A DNA stretch of 64,000 nucleotides, from contig JARGSG010000214.1 of NCBI GenBank assembly GCA_030374805.1, positions 1 through 64,000 of the forward strand. The letters are read 5' to 3'. A program made the translations under genes and the position numbers. Numbering within the stretch: position 1 is the first letter of the stretch; every line of letters starts with the position of its first letter. This DNA comes from Gracilaria gracilis (lineage: Eukaryota; Rhodophyta; Florideophyceae; Gracilariales; Gracilariaceae). Under the pieces are notes generated by a model that worked only from the letters and a program-made list of their open reading frames with translations, was not told the DNA's origin and did not search any database. Of this stretch, positions 21,277-33,671 are shown in pieces.

Positions 21277-23036
21277 ACTCTGAGAGTGACTGACAAATTG
21301 TGTATTTTGCGCTCTGGATATGTGAAATTGTTGCAGATATGGGTTGTTCGGCGACTGTTTTCTTTTCCCTGAGCCATTGGAGATGTTTGGGACAAGGTAG
21401 TACCATGTCTCAAACATCTTCACAAGCTCAAGCAACAGAAACAAGTCCCAATAGTATTGGCTTTGGAGAAGTGCGTTTTGAGCGCAGCGAGAGAGTGGCA
21501 TTTTTCTATGCGGTATTGTTTGCGATGCATTACAGGGCTTTTGTGAACATGTATGGATGTGTTATGGAGCGGGCTTTCATTATCGTGGGTGAGAACGAAG
21601 GTGCGGATCGAACACAAGCGGGATTCTGGCGATTTATGATGCGTTTCGTTCGCTGTTGGAGATTCTGCGAAACTACAATACTGCAGCGAAAACATCCATG
21701 TTTGCTAGAATGGGACATGCATCCTTATTTGGGACCGGTGCGTCGGCTGGACCGATAAACTGGTGATACTAGCAAACTGGTAGATATGGATGTTAGTTCT
21801 ACGGTTCTAGCAACTTTCTGATATCCTAGTAATAGATTGTAGGTTGGAAAACGACATTAGTATTACAACCAGTAAATCCTGCAAAACATGGAGTTCACTC
21901 TAGTTTTTCGTCCAGTGCAAACTTCCAAAAATCGCAATTTAACATATGAAATACTAGCATTTTCAAACTGCGATTTTTGGACTGCAAACTGGCATTCCGA
22001 GAACATAGGTAGTACCTAAAGACACGTCTGAATCAGAGCTTTCGTTTCGTATCATTTATCCTTCACTCCGTGTGCAGCTCGAGTAGATTGAATGTAAAAC
22101 GGGAACAAGAATATAGTTTTTCGTTTGTTGAAAAATGTACAGAGTCATTCTGAATTGTACGAAACTCGGCTGGGTCCTCAAGAGAAGTATTATGAAAGGA
22201 ATTAAAAGTACTTTATCTATAAGTAGTAAATCGAGCGCTATCGGTAATTACTTTTCTCTTAAAGGCTGCTTCAAATTCCTTATGCTCGGCAAAAGTGCAA
22301 ACATTCGCTATGTTTAAGTGCGAGAAATAACAGTTTCCCATTTAGGTTTAGATATAATTTTTATATCTTTCTAAACATTAACCGTATTTGCTCTGAGTCT
22401 CCAACCCTTAACGCGTTTACTTTAAAGGATCACAGTAAATTCGCGTGATACGTATAGAACATTTGGAGCCATCAACATGTTTCGATAATATGTTCGCGAA
22501 CAAATTTGTGAAGTTCGCTCACAAGGTGCCAAAAGCATAATTTACTTCGTGAAATAAAGTGACTAGCTTACCAAGGTCTATAAACAACGGTAAGCCGCTG
22601 ACGGTATCTGTGTGTAGACAAGACATAATCAAACCAATTTGAACTACATCTTCTCGTACACCACATGTAGTACGGAAGTATCAATCTTATGTAATGCAGT
22701 TAGGAAGTCAAACACCCTTGCCACTAGCATACACTGCGGTTACAGCAACATTGTTGCAGCAATAACGTGAACCAAAAAGCTCACTGCCAAAGCAGTGTTT
22801 GCAGAACAACAAATTCAGAGGCTCTATGGAGGCCTGCAGTGAGTTGCGGACGCAACCAGTGCTACAAACGTTGCATAGACCAGCGACTTCAAGCGCTCGT
22901 GACCGTTGTGTTGCACACTTGAGAGGTTTCATTTCTGGCTTATGTTGGCTTATAAATAAAGATCAGGTTCGTATCTTCGACATCATGGCAGTGTATCCAA
23001 CGCCAACATCCTTGTAGTCCTCATCACGGACATACC
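21277..23036. other. AT-rich intergenic stretch, copy 2
   Basis: This corresponds to 3570-5329. No gene is supported, and the two local inverted repeats are the same. Confidence 0.5.
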
Positions 23037-23939
23037 ATGCCCACTGCGACCAAAAAAGGCAAGCGTAAAAGACTTACGGCCAATTCAAACGCCGTAAAGC
23101 TTCTGAAGTTGAAGCTTCAAACTGATGAGTTCAGTGGCACAGAAAAGGCAGAAAAGGTGTGGCGTTCAGACCAATGCTTTCAGGAACTCAAGTTAGATAC
23201 ATTCCGTAGCTGCTACAATCGGGTGAAGAAGAGCTTGGGGCTCCTATTGAAAGGTAAGAATCTAAAACACGTTGTACTTCCGTCTTCTGCTAACCAACAC
23301 CTTTACCTTGAAGATCCTAGTGCCAACATTATACCACGAGCAAGTGTTGATATTCGTAAGAATCAAGAGCCCCTTTCCTCCCATTCTGATTTAATGGGTT
23401 CGGATGATGGTAGCTCCAGTGAACTACAGTCGAGTTCAGCGAGTTTAAACCGGTGGTTGTTGTTCGATGCTTTGGATTGGAGACCTTTCTATTTACTTTT
23501 TGAATGGAAGAAACCACATTCTACGACGAAGCGTATCTCTGCTGCAGTTCTGATGCCCTCTGGCATTCAGAGAAGAGATTTCTACGTTCAGATTGTGGAT
23601 AATCGTTTCTTGGAGGTTAAGGTTCATGCTCCTCGAGCCATGGTGTACGTTGAAATTCTGCATGAAAAATGGTTAACGAACCCTGCGATAAAGTATAACG
23701 AACATCATCCGGAAGTGTTAGGATTTGAAGAAGCATTGAAGAATTTGAGAGAACATAAGAGGGACAGAGTGCTTTGTACAACAAAAACACCTTTACCGTT
23801 TCGTGTGGAACCGGTTTTTGAATCAGAAAATTTACGATTCAACTGCGGGTCCATTGTTTTTGATGTTCGTCTACGTGCAGCAGCGGAAACGTACGCCCAT
23901 GGGGGCCAAAATACCGATGAATTTGTGTTGGTCAATTAA
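23037..23939 (+). CDS. Unknown 300-aa basic N-terminal protein, copy 2
   Basis: The frame is intact over 300 codons, as in copy 1 at 5330-6232, with Ser instead of Asn in the Ser-rich linker and Val instead of Glu near residue 227. The two noted differences in this gene both change the protein, so constraint since the duplication is not evident, but numbers are too small to judge. Confidence 0.6.
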   Translation: MPTATKKGKRKRLTANSNAVKLLKLKLQTDEFSGTEKAEKVWRSDQCFQELKLDTFRSCYNRVKKSLGLLLKGKNLKHVVLPSSANQHLYLEDPSANIIPRASVDIRKNQEPLSSHSDLMGSDDGSSSELQSSSASLNRWLLFDALDWRPFYLLFEWKKPHSTTKRISAAVLMPSGIQRRDFYVQIVDNRFLEVKVHAPRAMVYVEILHEKWLTNPAIKYNEHHPEVLGFEEALKNLREHKRDRVLCTTKTPLPFRVEPVFESENLRFNCGSIVFDVRLRAAAETYAHGGQNTDEFVLVN

Positions 23940-24247
23940 CGCACTATATGTTATAATGCTTCCAACGTTACGTATTAGCATTGCAGTAAACAAAATAATA
24001 CATTGAAATATGCTTTCTATGTTGCCAAGGACTTTACCGCGCGTAATCCACTCGTTTTCTTCCTTACCAATACCATTTGGATCAGCTCCCTCTGTCTATA
24101 TTGAAGATATTGAAGTTTGTATTTGAGAACAATTACTTATGTCACTTCTACGTCATAGAGTAGTACTGTTCTTTATTTCTATTTTACAATAATTTGTTTA
24201 TTGAGATCATTAACTGGTGTCTATTCTGTCTTCGTTACAGGATTAAA

Positions 24248-24877
24248 AGATATATGGTGTGTATGCTACGGCAAATTGTAGTGCAATGCCCCAAAGGGGA
24301 AAGAACCACGAAGACGTTCGGGATCTTCCTCTCACGAGGTAGCACAGCAAGCAGAACCCTTCCAGGGGATGACACGACTGAGTCGGTTTGTAAGGCCGAG
24401 GCCACCCTTCACGCCAGGCGTAGGAAGGTAAACCTGAAGGTTGGATCCGTGTAAACGGTGTGTGTGTATCCTCAGATGAGGCGGTGTTTCCACAGGGGTG
24501 GCAAGCGTGGCCGAGTGCCACCACAAGCCGCGGGTCGCGGAGAACAACCCAAAAAGAAAGGGGAAAGGAAAAGGGAAAGGAGAGACGAAGGGAAATCCAC
24601 AAGACGTGGTGAACGATACGGCAAAGCCGGGAAATGCCTTATACAAGGGCGAAACGCGACAGCGGTTGGTATAATACTCCCAAACTGGGTTCCTTTAGAG
24701 GACGCAGGGTGGTTAGACTACCGTATGCTACGGAACCTTCCTCCTGATGGAGATAGAGGCGCTCGTAGGCGTGAAGTCTAGAGCCGACACCCTGGTTGGG
24801 GGAGGTTTACTGGGTGCGGCGGCAGGGTCGCCGGCGCACTAAGTAGTGGCGCTCTCCCCAAAGGGAATTAAATAAAC
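24248..24877 (+). ncRNA. Structured non-coding block 1, copy 2
   Basis: This corresponds to 6541-7170. One A/G change lies in the cct-tat phrase following cgggaaat. None of the hairpins noted for copy 1 is disrupted. Confidence 0.45.
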
Positions 24878-25127
24878 TAACTAAATTGACCCACATGCAG
24901 TGGTAATTATCCACCCTGTGTGGCACAACCTCCACGTGTATGTGGCCAACCTCCTGCACTCCACGTTTCACACGGACTTACCCACTCTAGTGGTCGCCAC
25001 CCTATTCATATAGGTAGCTACCCGGTTCACCGGAATTATGAACAAGTCCCCACAGAATCCCCTCACGAGGGCGTTGCTCTACACAAATGGTTTGATTAAG
25101 ATAAAGATCATAGCTTTCTCTGCTTAT

Positions 25128-25777
25128 TTCGGTTTGTATTGGTGTAGTGCAAAACCCAGTGATGGGAAGTACACTAAAGGTGTCCGAAGCCTTGCTCCCT
25201 GGGGAGGTAGACTCGGCGGAAGAGCCCTCCGTCACACGGATAATGCGGGTGTAAGACCGCCCGGTGTACGGGATATACCTACGGAGGTAAGAAAGAACGG
25301 GGCTTGGGGTATCCGAAAGTGGAGAATGACAGCGATGAGATCGTGAACCGATAGAAACCCTAGAACGAAAAGGGGAAAATGAAAGGGAAAAACAGAGGAG
25401 GAAACCCCCGGCGGGGCGTGCGACAAGCGGCAACAGACCCGGCGGCGGGTGACGGCAATGTGTATTAAGCCCACGCGGCAAAGATCTCTATACAGAGTCG
25501 GTAGGTCCACCTGTTATAGGTAAGCAGATAGCTGCACAAATACATATACGTACGATCCGGTAATCGGAGTTAAGCCCGAGGGCAAAGAATATAACAAGTC
25601 AGATATGCCTGAAAGATCCCGAGGGATAGAGCGATTCCGTACCGAACGCGGTGACCCTCCTGGTGGAGTTGTACACTTCGCGAAGGCGAAAAAGTCCAGA
25701 GCCGAACTCGGTTACCCTTTACTCAAGGTGGAGGTGACCGCGAGGTCACCTCATATATCGTAACCGATAATTAAACT
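25128..25777 (+). ncRNA. Structured non-coding block 2, copy 2
   Basis: This corresponds to 7421-8070. Differences fall in the purine tract (two A/G) and elsewhere. One turns the U-G closing pair of the terminal gcga-loop hairpin into C-G at 25739, keeping the stem. Confidence 0.45.
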
Positions 25778-26348
25778 ATAAATTGACTAGAATAATTAAT
25801 CTAGTGCACGCCTATGCAGGCTTCTACACGTGGTGTACGTGAGTGCCATGCGGCAGCTGCCACACTAAATTCAACAAACGAAACAATTATCTCTGTGAAC
25901 AGACCCAAAATTCCCCACGTGTACACACGACCAACTAGTCCAAATGCCACACCTTGGCCAACCTCTTCGGGTACCACTTACCATTTCCGTCAGAATATTC
26001 CCATGATTGGGCCAGCATTCATAGCATTCCTGACACGGATCAACCTCGTTCTGCGAGTATATGAATGTCATCATCGACACAACTCGCGAAAACGCGTTGT
26101 CCTACAATTGGTCATGAAATACATATTAAATTCATTTTGGATATCAGGTAGACGTTTATTCTGCGGCTTTTGGGCTCTACAATTCATATTCCTGTTTACA
26201 AAGGTTCTACATATATTCACATCCTGCCAATCTATGATTCTCGTTTTCTGATGTACTTCGAATACAATCAGAAAGGTTACGTATTTTCCAAGCCGAAAAT
26301 ATATTCCCGAAAGCTCTTGTAGTGAAACTATACTCTGTACAGGTACTA
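25778..26348. other. Intergenic stretch between block 2 and Tc1 element, copy 2
   Basis: This corresponds to 8071-8641. The same 145-codon frame is open at 25814-26251, but I do not support it as a gene. Confidence 0.4.
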
Positions 26349-27913
26349 CAGTGATGTTCAAAAGTATACGAACGGGTTTTGTTTTCCAGTTGTCCTACGC
26401 TTATAGGCACTTTCAAAAAAGAACTTTGTGCACGTACACTCCTACACAAAGCCTCATTAAATGGAACAGTCTGTGAGAAAAGCTACCGTAGACTTGCCTC
26501 ATAAAGTTTAAAACAAAATAAAGGTATCAATGCAAAAGTATACGACCGATTACAAAAAATGGCGCGCAAACGCATGCAAACAAACCCAATACAACGTAGG
26601 ATAGTATAGACTTTGCACATCTCATAGTAGACTTTCTTGAAGAGCGCAAACCCAATTGACGCCAAACAACACTATGCCCAGAGGCAAGCAGCTCACAACA
26701 GACGAAAAAGCCTAGATTCGGGCACTTCGGGCCTCCAATCTCTCCCTACAAAAAAAATTGCTACACAACTTAAGTGCTCCAAATCAGCAGTACACGACTA
26801 TATAAAGCGAGAAAGGCGTGGAATTACGAAGAAGCGAACGGGTAGGCCTCGAAAACTCACACCCCACGACGAACGCGAAATAAAGAGGACACTTTCCAAG
26901 GATTCTTGCTCAGCTTCTATTATCGAAAATGATTTAAATCTTCGTGTCTTCAGGTCTACAGTAACTCGTGCTATTTACAGGTTGGATATTTTTGAGTACA
27001 AGAAGAAGAAAACTGCCCCTTTGCTCACCGAATGTCATCGCAGTATTCACTTAGAATGGGGTATGATGTATAACGGGTTCTATTTTCACTAGTGGAATAT
27101 GGTGGTATGGAGTGATGAGAAAAGGTTCAATGGTGATGGCCCCGATGGATGGAGCTATTAATGGCATGATATGCGGCATGACGAGCAGATATTTTCGAAG
27201 AGAAAGAATGGTGGGTTTTCTGTTATGGTTTGGGCCTGTTTCTCGACATATGGAAAAGGCCCTTTAGTTTTTATTGAAGGTAATAATAATTCGGAAGCCT
27301 ATGTGCAGATGCTGAAATCTCATTTGGTACCGTTTATTGATGAATATCACGCTGAAAGACTCAATGTTTAGCAAGATAATGCGCCGATTCATGTCTCAAA
27401 GTTCTCTAAATCGTGGTTTAATGAAGAGGGTATCGAACTGTTGGACTGGCCTGCGCATTCTCCGGATCTAAATCCCATTGAAAACCTTTGGAGCATTCTT
27501 GCTTACAGGGTTTATGCAGATAATCGCCAGTTCAGCACTAAAAATGAGCTCAAAGGAGCACTGGTTGAAGAGTGGTCTAAAATTGACATGCACGTGTTGA
27601 CTATGTTGAGCCGTGGCATGCCAAAACGGTGCATGGCTGTCATAAGAGCAAATGGCAAGAAAACGAAGTATTAAAACATCTCTGAGCTGGTAGAATGAAT
27701 AAAGCAATGAATCGTTTGTTTATTTTTGACGCAGGGTGTGTGGAGGGTATACCGTGTCTGGCACTGTGCGCTTGCTTTATTCAAAAAACTGCTACCTTTC
27801 TATCCTTACATGCCGTAATCAAGTAGGTTAAAGAGTGTTATGTGGTGTTAAGCGATTGATGCAAGGCCATATCGGCAATTTTGGGGGTGTTCGTATACTT
27901 TTGAACATCACTG
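26349..27913 (+). mobile_element. Tc1/mariner element, decayed, copy 2
   Basis: The inverted ends match cagtgatgttcaaaagtata and are flanked by TA. It is equivalent to 8642-10206. Here both ends are perfect complements over the visible 25 bp. Confidence 0.92.
26674..27674 (+). pseudogene. Tc1-type transposase pseudogene, copy 2
   Basis: It carries the same stops and A-run frameshift as copy 1 (8967-9967), with a few further substitutions. The DDE motifs WSDEKRF, QDNAPIH and SPDLNPIENLW are readable. Confidence 0.88.
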
Positions 27914-28044
27914 TACCAATAGTGTCCACTTTGCCAATATGAGCCCTTATATCCTCTTCCTGATCCATACCCTTTCGCACGTTTTGCACATCCCATTTCG
28001 CCTTTTCTATTGTTACGAGAAAAGCATGACAAAGGCTTGTATCA

Positions 28045-29160
28045 TCAGAAAGGTAGAACGGTTAAAGCACCTTCACCTGATGGTACAACGTTGCTATCAG
28101 AATCTCCTGCGACTACGCCATCTTCCTCGTTTGTGATGACGGTCATTGTCGATCCATCTCTTAGCTTCACCCTTGCGAGTTCAATGAAGACAAATACTTC
28201 GACAGGGTTTTCCGATACTCCCACAGCAGTCAGAGAGCCGCTGATTCGGAGCTCAGTTGCAGATGTGTCGCTCAAAATCTTTTGAGCTATCTGGGACTTT
28301 CTGTTGTAGTCACCCCAATACTCGGCAGATTGTTCCATCTTTTCCTTGGTGACAGTAGACCCAAGGTCAATACCCAGGAAACGAAGGAAAGGAATCTCCA
28401 GTCCTCCGTTGTATGCATCCCTGATCCTATCATACTCTTCCTTCTCAGTCGTATTCAGAGAAGCTCTGAATTGATTATCTGATTGAGCTAATATCTGAGA
28501 GTTTACAGCTCTAACTTTGATGTCAAAGTTCACTGTCGCATTTGTACCCTTTTGCACAGACACCCCGATGCGGGTAACTCACCCGTATCCGGATCGACTC
28601 GACTCAACAGCGTAAAAGACTTCTCCACTTGAAGGGGCTTGGCTTAAAGAAGGTGACGGAGAGGGAGACACTGAGGCGGAAGGAGAGGGTGTCAATGATG
28701 CTGATGCTGATGCTGATGCTGATGCTGATGCTGATGCTGATGCTGATGCTGACGCTACTGCTGATGCTGACGCTGACGCTGTGACTGACGGAAGCGATGA
28801 TGCGGTGGATGTAGGCGACGGTGAGGCAGTGGCGATCGAGCTTGGCGAGGGATCGGGAGACGAAGGCATTGTAGGAGAGGCGGCTAGTAAAAGCGGCAAA
28901 GGCGATGACGACGGGGTTGAAGATGGTCGTATCCTGGTGCATGCAAAACCAGTCGAGCCTGAGTCGGTGATGCAAGTCTCAACGCCACAACTCGAACCGA
29001 ACGCAATGCAGAGAATCTGAGCTGAGAATCTGCTGTTCTGACAAACACCGGCACAGAAAGAAAACTGTCGACCGTGGAGTTTCGTTTCATTGGTTTGAGA
29101 CTTCCCCAAACCAAAGAGCGCGACGATCACTAACGGGAAGAGATATCTGAACATTGTCAC
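28045..29160 (-). pseudogene. Secreted Cys-rich/Ser-Ala-repeat protein with in-frame UGA, copy 2
   Basis: This is the partner of 10338-11453. The TGA is retained at 28579-28581, and a Pro replaces an Ala ahead of the Ser-Ala repeat. The hexamer array has the same length in both copies, consistent with a very young duplication. Confidence 0.7.
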
Positions 29161-29213
29161 AGACCGGCATCAGTAGGGGGAAATGTAGTTTCGCATGAAA
29201 GAGAAGCGCCCTG

Positions 29214-29221
29214 ATTTATAT
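29214..29221 (-). promoter_or_regulatory. TATA box of minus-strand secreted-protein gene, copy 2
   Basis: On the minus strand this reads atataaat, 54 bp upstream of the ATG at 29160. Confidence 0.5.
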
Positions 29222-30200
29222 CGCCCGTGCAGGAAAAGAACTCCTTCTTGTGTTTCAATGCTCTCTCCCACGAGACGTCCGAATTATAACAGATAGAAGT
29301 TGCATGAGATCGGTATGTACGACAGAGAGCAGAACACATTGGAAAAGTTCGCGTTCGAGTGTTGGGATCGTGGTCCACACCATACTCAGATTGTGTGGTA
29401 TGGGCTCGCATTTCGTACTATTAAGCTGTTGTTCAATTTAACATATGCCTGGCATGGCCTTCATTGCGCAATGAGCATGCTCTCTTGCACGTTACCTCGC
29501 GCAACGTCGTTGCAAACCTTGTTGAAGAGTGGATGGCCTAAACGGAGATACCGAAGCGTGGCAGACAAAACTTGTAGTTTTCAAAGGTAGGGCCTCAGTC
29601 AGACGTTCCGTACAAAAATGTCCCCTTCATGTCAGGACACTCTTATCGTAATCACAGAAACTGTATCGCGCAACAGTGCACGCAATGAACTCGAATGATA
29701 TCGCTGTGACCTATTCTCGTTTTCTTGGCTCAGTACAACACCCCGGGCGGGTTGATGAAGCCAACCCAGCACTGCTGACCAAAAGGCCCGGCCCCAACTG
29801 GTGATTCGTCAAACGGGACTTGGCGGGGACAGAACTCGTCAAAGCTGGGTGTAGAGTTGTGGACCACAACAGTCCAGTTCACTTGAGGGCACCCGTAACT
29901 CCGCTTCGATAAAATGGATTTCTGTGCGCATTCTGGAAGAAGGGGATACCTTTCAGTCGGTGGGTATTGCGAAAGTCATTCAACTCCAACCGATCGACAA
30001 CACAAACTTCACACTTTTACAACATTCTCCAGACCCTATTTCCACTCAGAAGCGCAGGGTTTCCCGCGATGGATACCATTTGCTCAGTGACATGATCTAA
30101 CCAATTTGACGTGGCCCAATCCTGTTCTGCTGCCAATTGCGCAATCGACATTGTTAAAGACGTTTTATCCTGAGGCGGAGCATTGGGTTCCTCAGACGTC
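29222..30200. promoter_or_regulatory. Divergent intergenic region, copy 2
   Basis: This corresponds to 11515-12493, with the same CCAAT-like and tgacgtgg motifs ahead of the plus-strand TATA box. Confidence 0.4.
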
Positions 30201-30208
30201 TATATAAG
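30201..30208 (+). promoter_or_regulatory. TATA box of secreted-protein gene, copy 2
   Basis: The sequence tatataag lies 97 bp upstream of the ATG at 30305. Confidence 0.55.
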
Positions 30209-30304
30209 CGCAACCGATGCTCGAATCGAAGCTACCTCCTCTACCCAAGAAGCATTGCTCCTGGTTATTTTCGCTTAAGAGAGAAGCCCAGCTGAATTCG
30301 AAAG

Positions 30305-31171
30305 ATGAAATACTCCGCTGCATTGTTTGCTTTGCTCGCCTTATTCTTGGCGACCTCGCATGGAGCCGTTATCCACCAGGAGACTGCAATGTTCGAGTTC
30401 GAGGACGCCGAACCGCTTCCGTCCGCGGAGGCTGTTGAAGACATCGAGGTAATTGCCGAAGATGATGTATTGCAGCTGCAGGACCTCGATGGCGCCAATA
30501 AAAGGCGCGTAGGTGCTCACATTAACGTTCTTGCCGATTTCTCAGCTAGAGTGTCAGTTCCTACCGTCAGCAAGCAGCAGGAGGAGGCAGTATACGTCGT
30601 GGAATCTAGCCGCACAGGATACGGACGTCTCACTCGTACCGGAGTGAGTGTGCAGCGAGGCACGTCTGCGCGGCTGGAGTTTGACATCAAAACTAAGGCT
30701 GTGAGCGCTGAAACTCTGGCCACGTTTGATTCGGAGTTTGTTCGAACTCTCAACCAGACAGAGCGTGAGGTGTATAGAAGGTTGTCTTCATCGTATCGCG
30801 GAGGTCTTAACATTCCATTCCTTCGTTTCGTTGGCGTCAACCTCGGTGGGCAGGTCTCCAGAACATCCATGGACCGTGCCAGGGACTACTGGTCGGAGTA
30901 CGAGACGAAGGCATCCACGGCTCGGAACATTATCGAAAGTACTAAGGCGACAGACCTTAGAATCACCGGTTCACTCACTGCGGTTGGAACAAGCTTTATC
31001 CCAACAAAGGCTTATGCTTTCATTAAGGTAGCTAGGGTTGAGCTCCAAGATGGCTCCACCCTCACTGTGGTCACCACCGACGCAGGGGATGTTCTCGCTG
31101 GTACCGGCGAAGGTATTCCTACAGATGATAACGATGATGGTGATCTGGAGGTCATCGAACTTGCCTTTTGA
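30305..31171 (+). CDS. Secreted protein of unknown family, copy 2
   Basis: The frame is an intact 288 aa, identical to 12598-13464 except Thr for Ile in the acidic tail. It has the signal peptide and the same domain layout. Confidence 0.85.
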   Translation: MKYSAALFALLALFLATSHGAVIHQETAMFEFEDAEPLPSAEAVEDIEVIAEDDVLQLQDLDGANKRRVGAHINVLADFSARVSVPTVSKQQEEAVYVVESSRTGYGRLTRTGVSVQRGTSARLEFDIKTKAVSAETLATFDSEFVRTLNQTEREVYRRLSSSYRGGLNIPFLRFVGVNLGGQVSRTSMDRARDYWSEYETKASTARNIIESTKATDLRITGSLTAVGTSFIPTKAYAFIKVARVELQDGSTLTVVTTDAGDVLAGTGEGIPTDDNDDGDLEVIELAF

Positions 31172-31267
31172 ATAAGAAGCTTGGCTTCCAAATCTTGGCT
31201 TTCAGTAACTTTTTCAACTTCTAGTGTCTATTAGTCCTCCAATTAAAATATGAGACACCCGCGCAAA

Positions 31268-31533
31268 CACTGTGTCAATCGAGGAGACCGTATCTTGTTC
31301 CCTCGATTGACAGTGTATATAAGTTGATATTCAATTCAAAAGTCCTAGACTAGACTTTTGAATTGAGTTTCAGCTTCTGCGACAATGACACAGTCAAACG
31401 CGTTAGACTGTGTCTATGAGCATCTACATCTTGCACTGGCAGAGACTGAGTAATCACAGTAATTACTCAGTCTCTGCGAGAAACCAAAACGGCCGTGCAC
31501 TACGAAGTGTCGATGGCCAAACGTCCATCGACA
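31268..31533. repeat. Array of five unrelated hairpins, copy 2
   Basis: No difference from 13561-13826 was noticed by eye, so all five stems are kept. Confidence 0.75.
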
Positions 31534-31611
31534 AAGTTCTGCACGACCGCTTTGAGCTGCAACATGGCGATGCTGTCCTTCGACCACGCCGCCAATGCGT
31601 TGGAACTACTA
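31513..31611 (+). pseudogene. Harbinger-type transposase gene, 5' piece, copy 2
   Basis: The first 33 codons lie before the pogo-like insertion. The gene resumes at 33672. Confidence 0.7.
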
Positions 31612-33669
31612 CACCCAGTTACCGCATTTAGAGTCACTCACAGTAATTCAGTGATAGTTTTCAATGGCTTACAACCTTTGATACTGTCACCTACACTAAA
31701 TGAGAAGTTACACTATATGAACGCAAATCGATGTACTGTTTAGTGACACTAAATAGGAGTCAAAATGGTTATGTATCATCTAACCATCAGGACTTCCCTC
31801 AAAATGATGGCGGTGTTTCCTGATTATGTTCTGCAGAGGCGGAGTTAATTGACCCTCTTCCCAAACACCATTTATGTTTAACGCCATCCCTGTCATAATC
31901 ATTGCTCTTCGAGCGTAAGAAAGACCGTCTTTGTCACGTTGGCGATTCACATCTTGCACAGCCAACATTGATAGCCTCAAAAAGAACCCCTTACCTGGGT
32001 TGTGAATCTTTCCCGCGCTGTCTTTCCACATTCCAATCCTTATCTGCTTCATTTTATAGGCCTCCCAACGTTGCTTCCATGCACATTTTATTTTCTGTAT
32101 AACGAAGGAGTCGCAAGGCTGAATCAAATGGGTGCAGTTAGGTGGAAAGTAGCGAACTTGCGTACGAACAGCCGCCAATGCGTTAGGCAACATCTCAGTA
32201 CTGTTGTGACCGCTGCAGTTGTCAAGGTAGAGCGTACGCTTCCGTGAATTAGGCAGGGGCTTCATGACTTTTCTTTCATTAAAGTACTGCGGCAGAACTT
32301 CAGTATCAATCCAGCCCTTTTGGTCCTGAACGGTATGATACTCCAGGTATGTCATCCGGTAAGCCTCGTATGGGATAATTGCGATTCTTGTTAGTGAAGA
32401 CAATGAACGGTGCCTCAATACGCGCATTTGTTCCACCACTCAAGCGCACCAACATTGTCATGCCTTCGCCACCGGAAACAACATCGGCTTACTTCACAGA
32501 TTTATCTCCAGCAAAACCCAAAGTCCGGCCATTATCCATGTCAATAACAAAATGCGTTTCGTCAGCGTTTTCTAAATCTTCCTCTTTAACCGTGCCCGAG
32601 GACAGCATCCGCTTCATATGACCCAGGTGCAGGGCCACGGCTTTCTCAATCTCTAGCTGCTTCTCTGGGCTAAGCAGCTTTTTGCCAGTATGCGCACGAC
32701 TGACAATTTGAAAGCGATCCGCAAACCCCTGTATCCATCTCGCAGTTATTAAATCCCGCAGTGGCTTTTGACGGCGAGGGTCAACAAAGTTTGAACTGAA
32801 ATGTGGGCTACTACTCTCTCGCAAAATGTCCAGTGCGAGCTGTCGCAATATCGAGAGATTAAACTTAACTCCAAGCTAACGGAGACGGTCAAATTCGTCG
32901 CGTAACTCCATATGAAGAGCGTCGACCCATTTTTCTCTTTTCCTTCCGCGTCCAGGGCGCGCCTTGAGTTCAACTCGTCGTAGTCCCAACACTGTGTTAC
33001 GCGTAATAGATGTGACAGATCCACGACAGGAATATGTGCCAAGGTCAGATTGATAGGTCCCACGGTTGCGCCATAAGCGCATCGCACGGACAAGGTTTGC
33101 GTTTTGACTCCCGCGAAACAAACCAGGGAACTGCCTCACTGTCTTTGCTGCAATATGTTTTGCACCATTGGATGCAACCTGATCGCACATCCAAGAGACA
33201 ATACGAGATCTCTGAGATATAGTCAACACATTTTGTGGTGATTTTCGGCGTTTCGGGTGGGAGGATGACGTTTTGGCCGAGGTTGTGTCTTCAGTGTTCG
33301 TAGAGGCACTGTCGGGGGGAGGAGAGAGCACTGTGACTGTCGTAGTCGGGATTCGTGCTTTCTGCCGTTGAAAGGCTGCGATTATTGGCGAGCCGGACAC
33401 CATTGATGGTGGTGGATATTGAGGAACCGAGAAAGCCACCGGAGCAGGAAGAAATTGACAATGACGATCCGAGCTCATTTGACGGCTTTGCTGGTTGAAC
33501 GGTGAATTGGACGCCGGCGGTGGTGTAAACCAGTGTATTCCCTGATGTTGGAATCATTGTTACACTAATTATTTCTGCCGGCAACATGTAGCTACATCGA
33601 TTAGTGTAACCTACACTATATTAGTAGTTACACTAAATAACTGGTGACACTATCTGCGGTAACTGGGTG
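31612..33669 (-). mobile_element. pogo/Tigger-like element, decayed, copy 2
   Basis: It has the same ends (cacccagttaccgc), TA duplications and length as 13905-15962. Confidence 0.9.
31780..33478 (-). pseudogene. pogo-like DDE transposase pseudogene, copy 2
   Basis: It carries the same TAG, TAA and frameshift as copy 1 (14073-15771). Thr is replaced by Ile near ALNxNGVW. Confidence 0.85.
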
Positions 33670-33671
33670 TA